Shown here: piece after piece, positions 62,720 to 64,000 of the stretch
Layout: each line of letters starts with the position of its first letter
Numbering within the stretch: position 1 is the stretch's first letter
Assembly: GCA_033557465.1 (NCBI GenBank)
Contig: CM066037.1
Coordinates: 513,910,686 to 513,974,685 of the forward strand
Length of the DNA: 64,000 bases
Source of the DNA: Ichthyophis bannanicus
Taxonomy: Eukaryota > Chordata > Amphibia > Gymnophiona > Ichthyophiidae
Direction of reading: 5' to 3'
The notes under the pieces: model-generated
Seen by the model: the letters and a program-made list of their open reading frames with translations, nothing else
What the model was told of the DNA's origin: nothing
Database searches by the model: none
Program-made: the position numbers and the translations under genes

Positions 62720-64000
62720 GAATAAACATGGATGATTTCAATTGCCCCGGTATCGACTGGGTCAATGTCACAGCATGACATACTAGAGAGATAAAGTTTC
62801 TAGAGGAAATAAATTGCTGCTTCTTGGAGCAGCTGATTCATCAACCAACAAGAGGAGAAGCTATTTTGGACCTAGTCTTAGTGGAACACAGGATCTGGTG
62901 CAAGAGATAAGGGTTTTGAGGCCACTTGGCAACAGTGATCATAGCATGATTGAATCTTAATTAATAAATGGAAGAAAGAAGGCAAGGAAATCCAAAAGGG
63001 TGACTATGACAAAATGAGGAAAATAGTTAAGAAAAAACTGAAAGGAGCAGCTGCAAAGGTTAAAGATTTATATCAAGCATGGGTGTTTAAAAATAATATC
63101 TTGGAAGCACAGACCAGATGAATTCCATGTTTTTAAGAAAAGTGGCAGAAAGGCCAAAAAACTGCAAGCATGGTTTAAAGGTGGGGTCAGAGAGGCTGTT
63201 GTCAAAAAAAACATCTTTCAGGAAATGGAAAAAGGAGCAAAACGATGAACACAAAACATTATAAGCACTGGCAAGTTAGATGCAAGTCATTGATAAGGCA
63301 GGCAAAGAGAGAATTTGAAAAGAAGCCTTGATGAGAAGCAAAAATGCATAATAAAATTTTTTTCAAGTAGTAGCAAAAAACCTATGAAAGAGTCAGTTGG
63401 ACCACTAGATGCTAGAGGGTGAAAAAGGGCCCTAAGTGAGGGGAGAGACTGAATTAATTCTTTGCTTTGGTCTTTACTGAAGAAGATGTAGGGATGTTAC
63501 CCATGCCTGAAATGGTATATAACGGTAATGTATTGGAAGAATTGAAAGAAATATTGATAAAATGAGACAATGTATTACAACTATTTGATAAACTGAAGAA
63601 TAACAAATCACCTGGACCAGATGGTATACATCCAAGAGTGTTGAAAGAACTGAAATATGAGATTGCAGACCTACTATTAGTAATCTGTGAACTATCATTA
63701 AAATCATCTGTAGTACCGGAAGATTGGAGAATGGCTAATATAATGCCAGTTTTTAAAAAGGGTTCCAGGGGTGATCCAGGAAACTATAGACCAGTGAGCC
63801 TGACATCAATATCAGGCAAAATGGTAGAAACCATTAAAAAGAATAATATTACTTAACACGTAGACGGTCATGGTTTAATGGAAGAAAGCCAACATGGATT
63901 TACCCTAGGAAAGTCTTGTCTTACTAATCTGTTATATTTTTTTGAAGGTGTGAATAAACAGGTAAACAAAGGTGAGCTGGTGGATATAGTGTATCTGGAT
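62720..64000 (+). pseudogene. CR1 LINE, endonuclease to RT, runs off the window
   Basis: Plus-strand frames: 'NMDDFNCPGIDWVNVTA' (GDFN box, Gly to Asp, 62727), 'REIKFLEEINCCFLEQLIHQ' with 'TRGEAILDLVLVEH' (62790-62890), 'LATVIIA' (decayed SDHSMI, 62935), linker 62990-63480 with 'PMKESVGPLDARG', then RT 'KNNKSPGPDGIHPRVLKELK', 'SVVPEDWRMANIMPVFKKGS', 'GDPGNYRPVSLTSISGKMVE', 'HGFTLGKSCLTNLLYFFEGV' and 'ELVDIVYLD' at the last base. Stops occur at 63855 and in the linker. Same family as the 48-kb CR1. Confidence 0.9.

Overview
The window is vertebrate nuclear DNA made almost wholly of transposable-element remains. I find no intact host protein gene, no rRNA or tRNA gene, no CRISPR array and no bacterial-style operon. 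Several features point to an amphibian, most likely a caecilian: many 5'-truncated CR1 copies ending in an ACATAAGA dimer, several L2-like LINE families ending in (TAAA)n, a DIRS-type tyrosine-recombinase retrotransposon, Penelope-like sequence, L1/Tx1-like LINEs, an RTE copy and many MITE-like elements. This assignment rests on the repeat mix and on recall; no search was run.

Layout. 0.8-6.2 kb: a CR1 (minus) carrying ORF1-esterase and endonuclease remains, broken by an L2-like LINE (1.2-2.85 kb) and by an L1 that has ORF1 but no ORF2 (2.9-4.57 kb, 12-bp target duplication). 6.3-6.8 kb: a CR1 3' end. 6.9-8.46 kb: a decayed gene of a conserved family I cannot name. 8.47-11.0 kb and 13.9-16.0 kb: L2-like LINEs. 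17.2-17.6 kb: the GIY-YIG end of a Penelope-like element. 17.6-26.3 kb: GC-rich repeats, MITEs, minisatellites, CA repeats and CR1 fragments. 27.7-28.8 kb: a CR1 (plus). 29-38 kb: MITEs and L2-like fragments, with a direct repeat at 34.4/35.9 kb. 38.2-40.6 kb: a DNA-transposon-like unit. 42.2-49.2 kb: a CR1 (minus) with a nearly complete L1 (plus) inserted between 16-bp duplications. 50.1-50.9 kb: an RTE 3' end. 52.5-55.05 kb: an L2-like LINE (plus) split by a young element with identical 293-bp inverted arms and a hammerhead-like core. 55.9-59.5 kb: a DIRS element (minus) lacking its RT core. 60.1-60.8 kb: a MITE holding a second hammerhead-like signature. 62.7-64 kb: a CR1 (plus) that runs off the window.

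The insertions give a relative order: CR1 and L2-like copies are the old layer, the two L1s landed in CR1s, and the inverted-arm element landed in an L2-like LINE most recently. Non-repeat stretches of 0.5-1.7 kb (for example 11.9-13.6, 37.0-38.2 and 60.85-62.3 kb) look intronic or intergenic. One 63-nt segment at 61.37 kb has splice-site form and an open frame, and is the only weak hint of a host exon.
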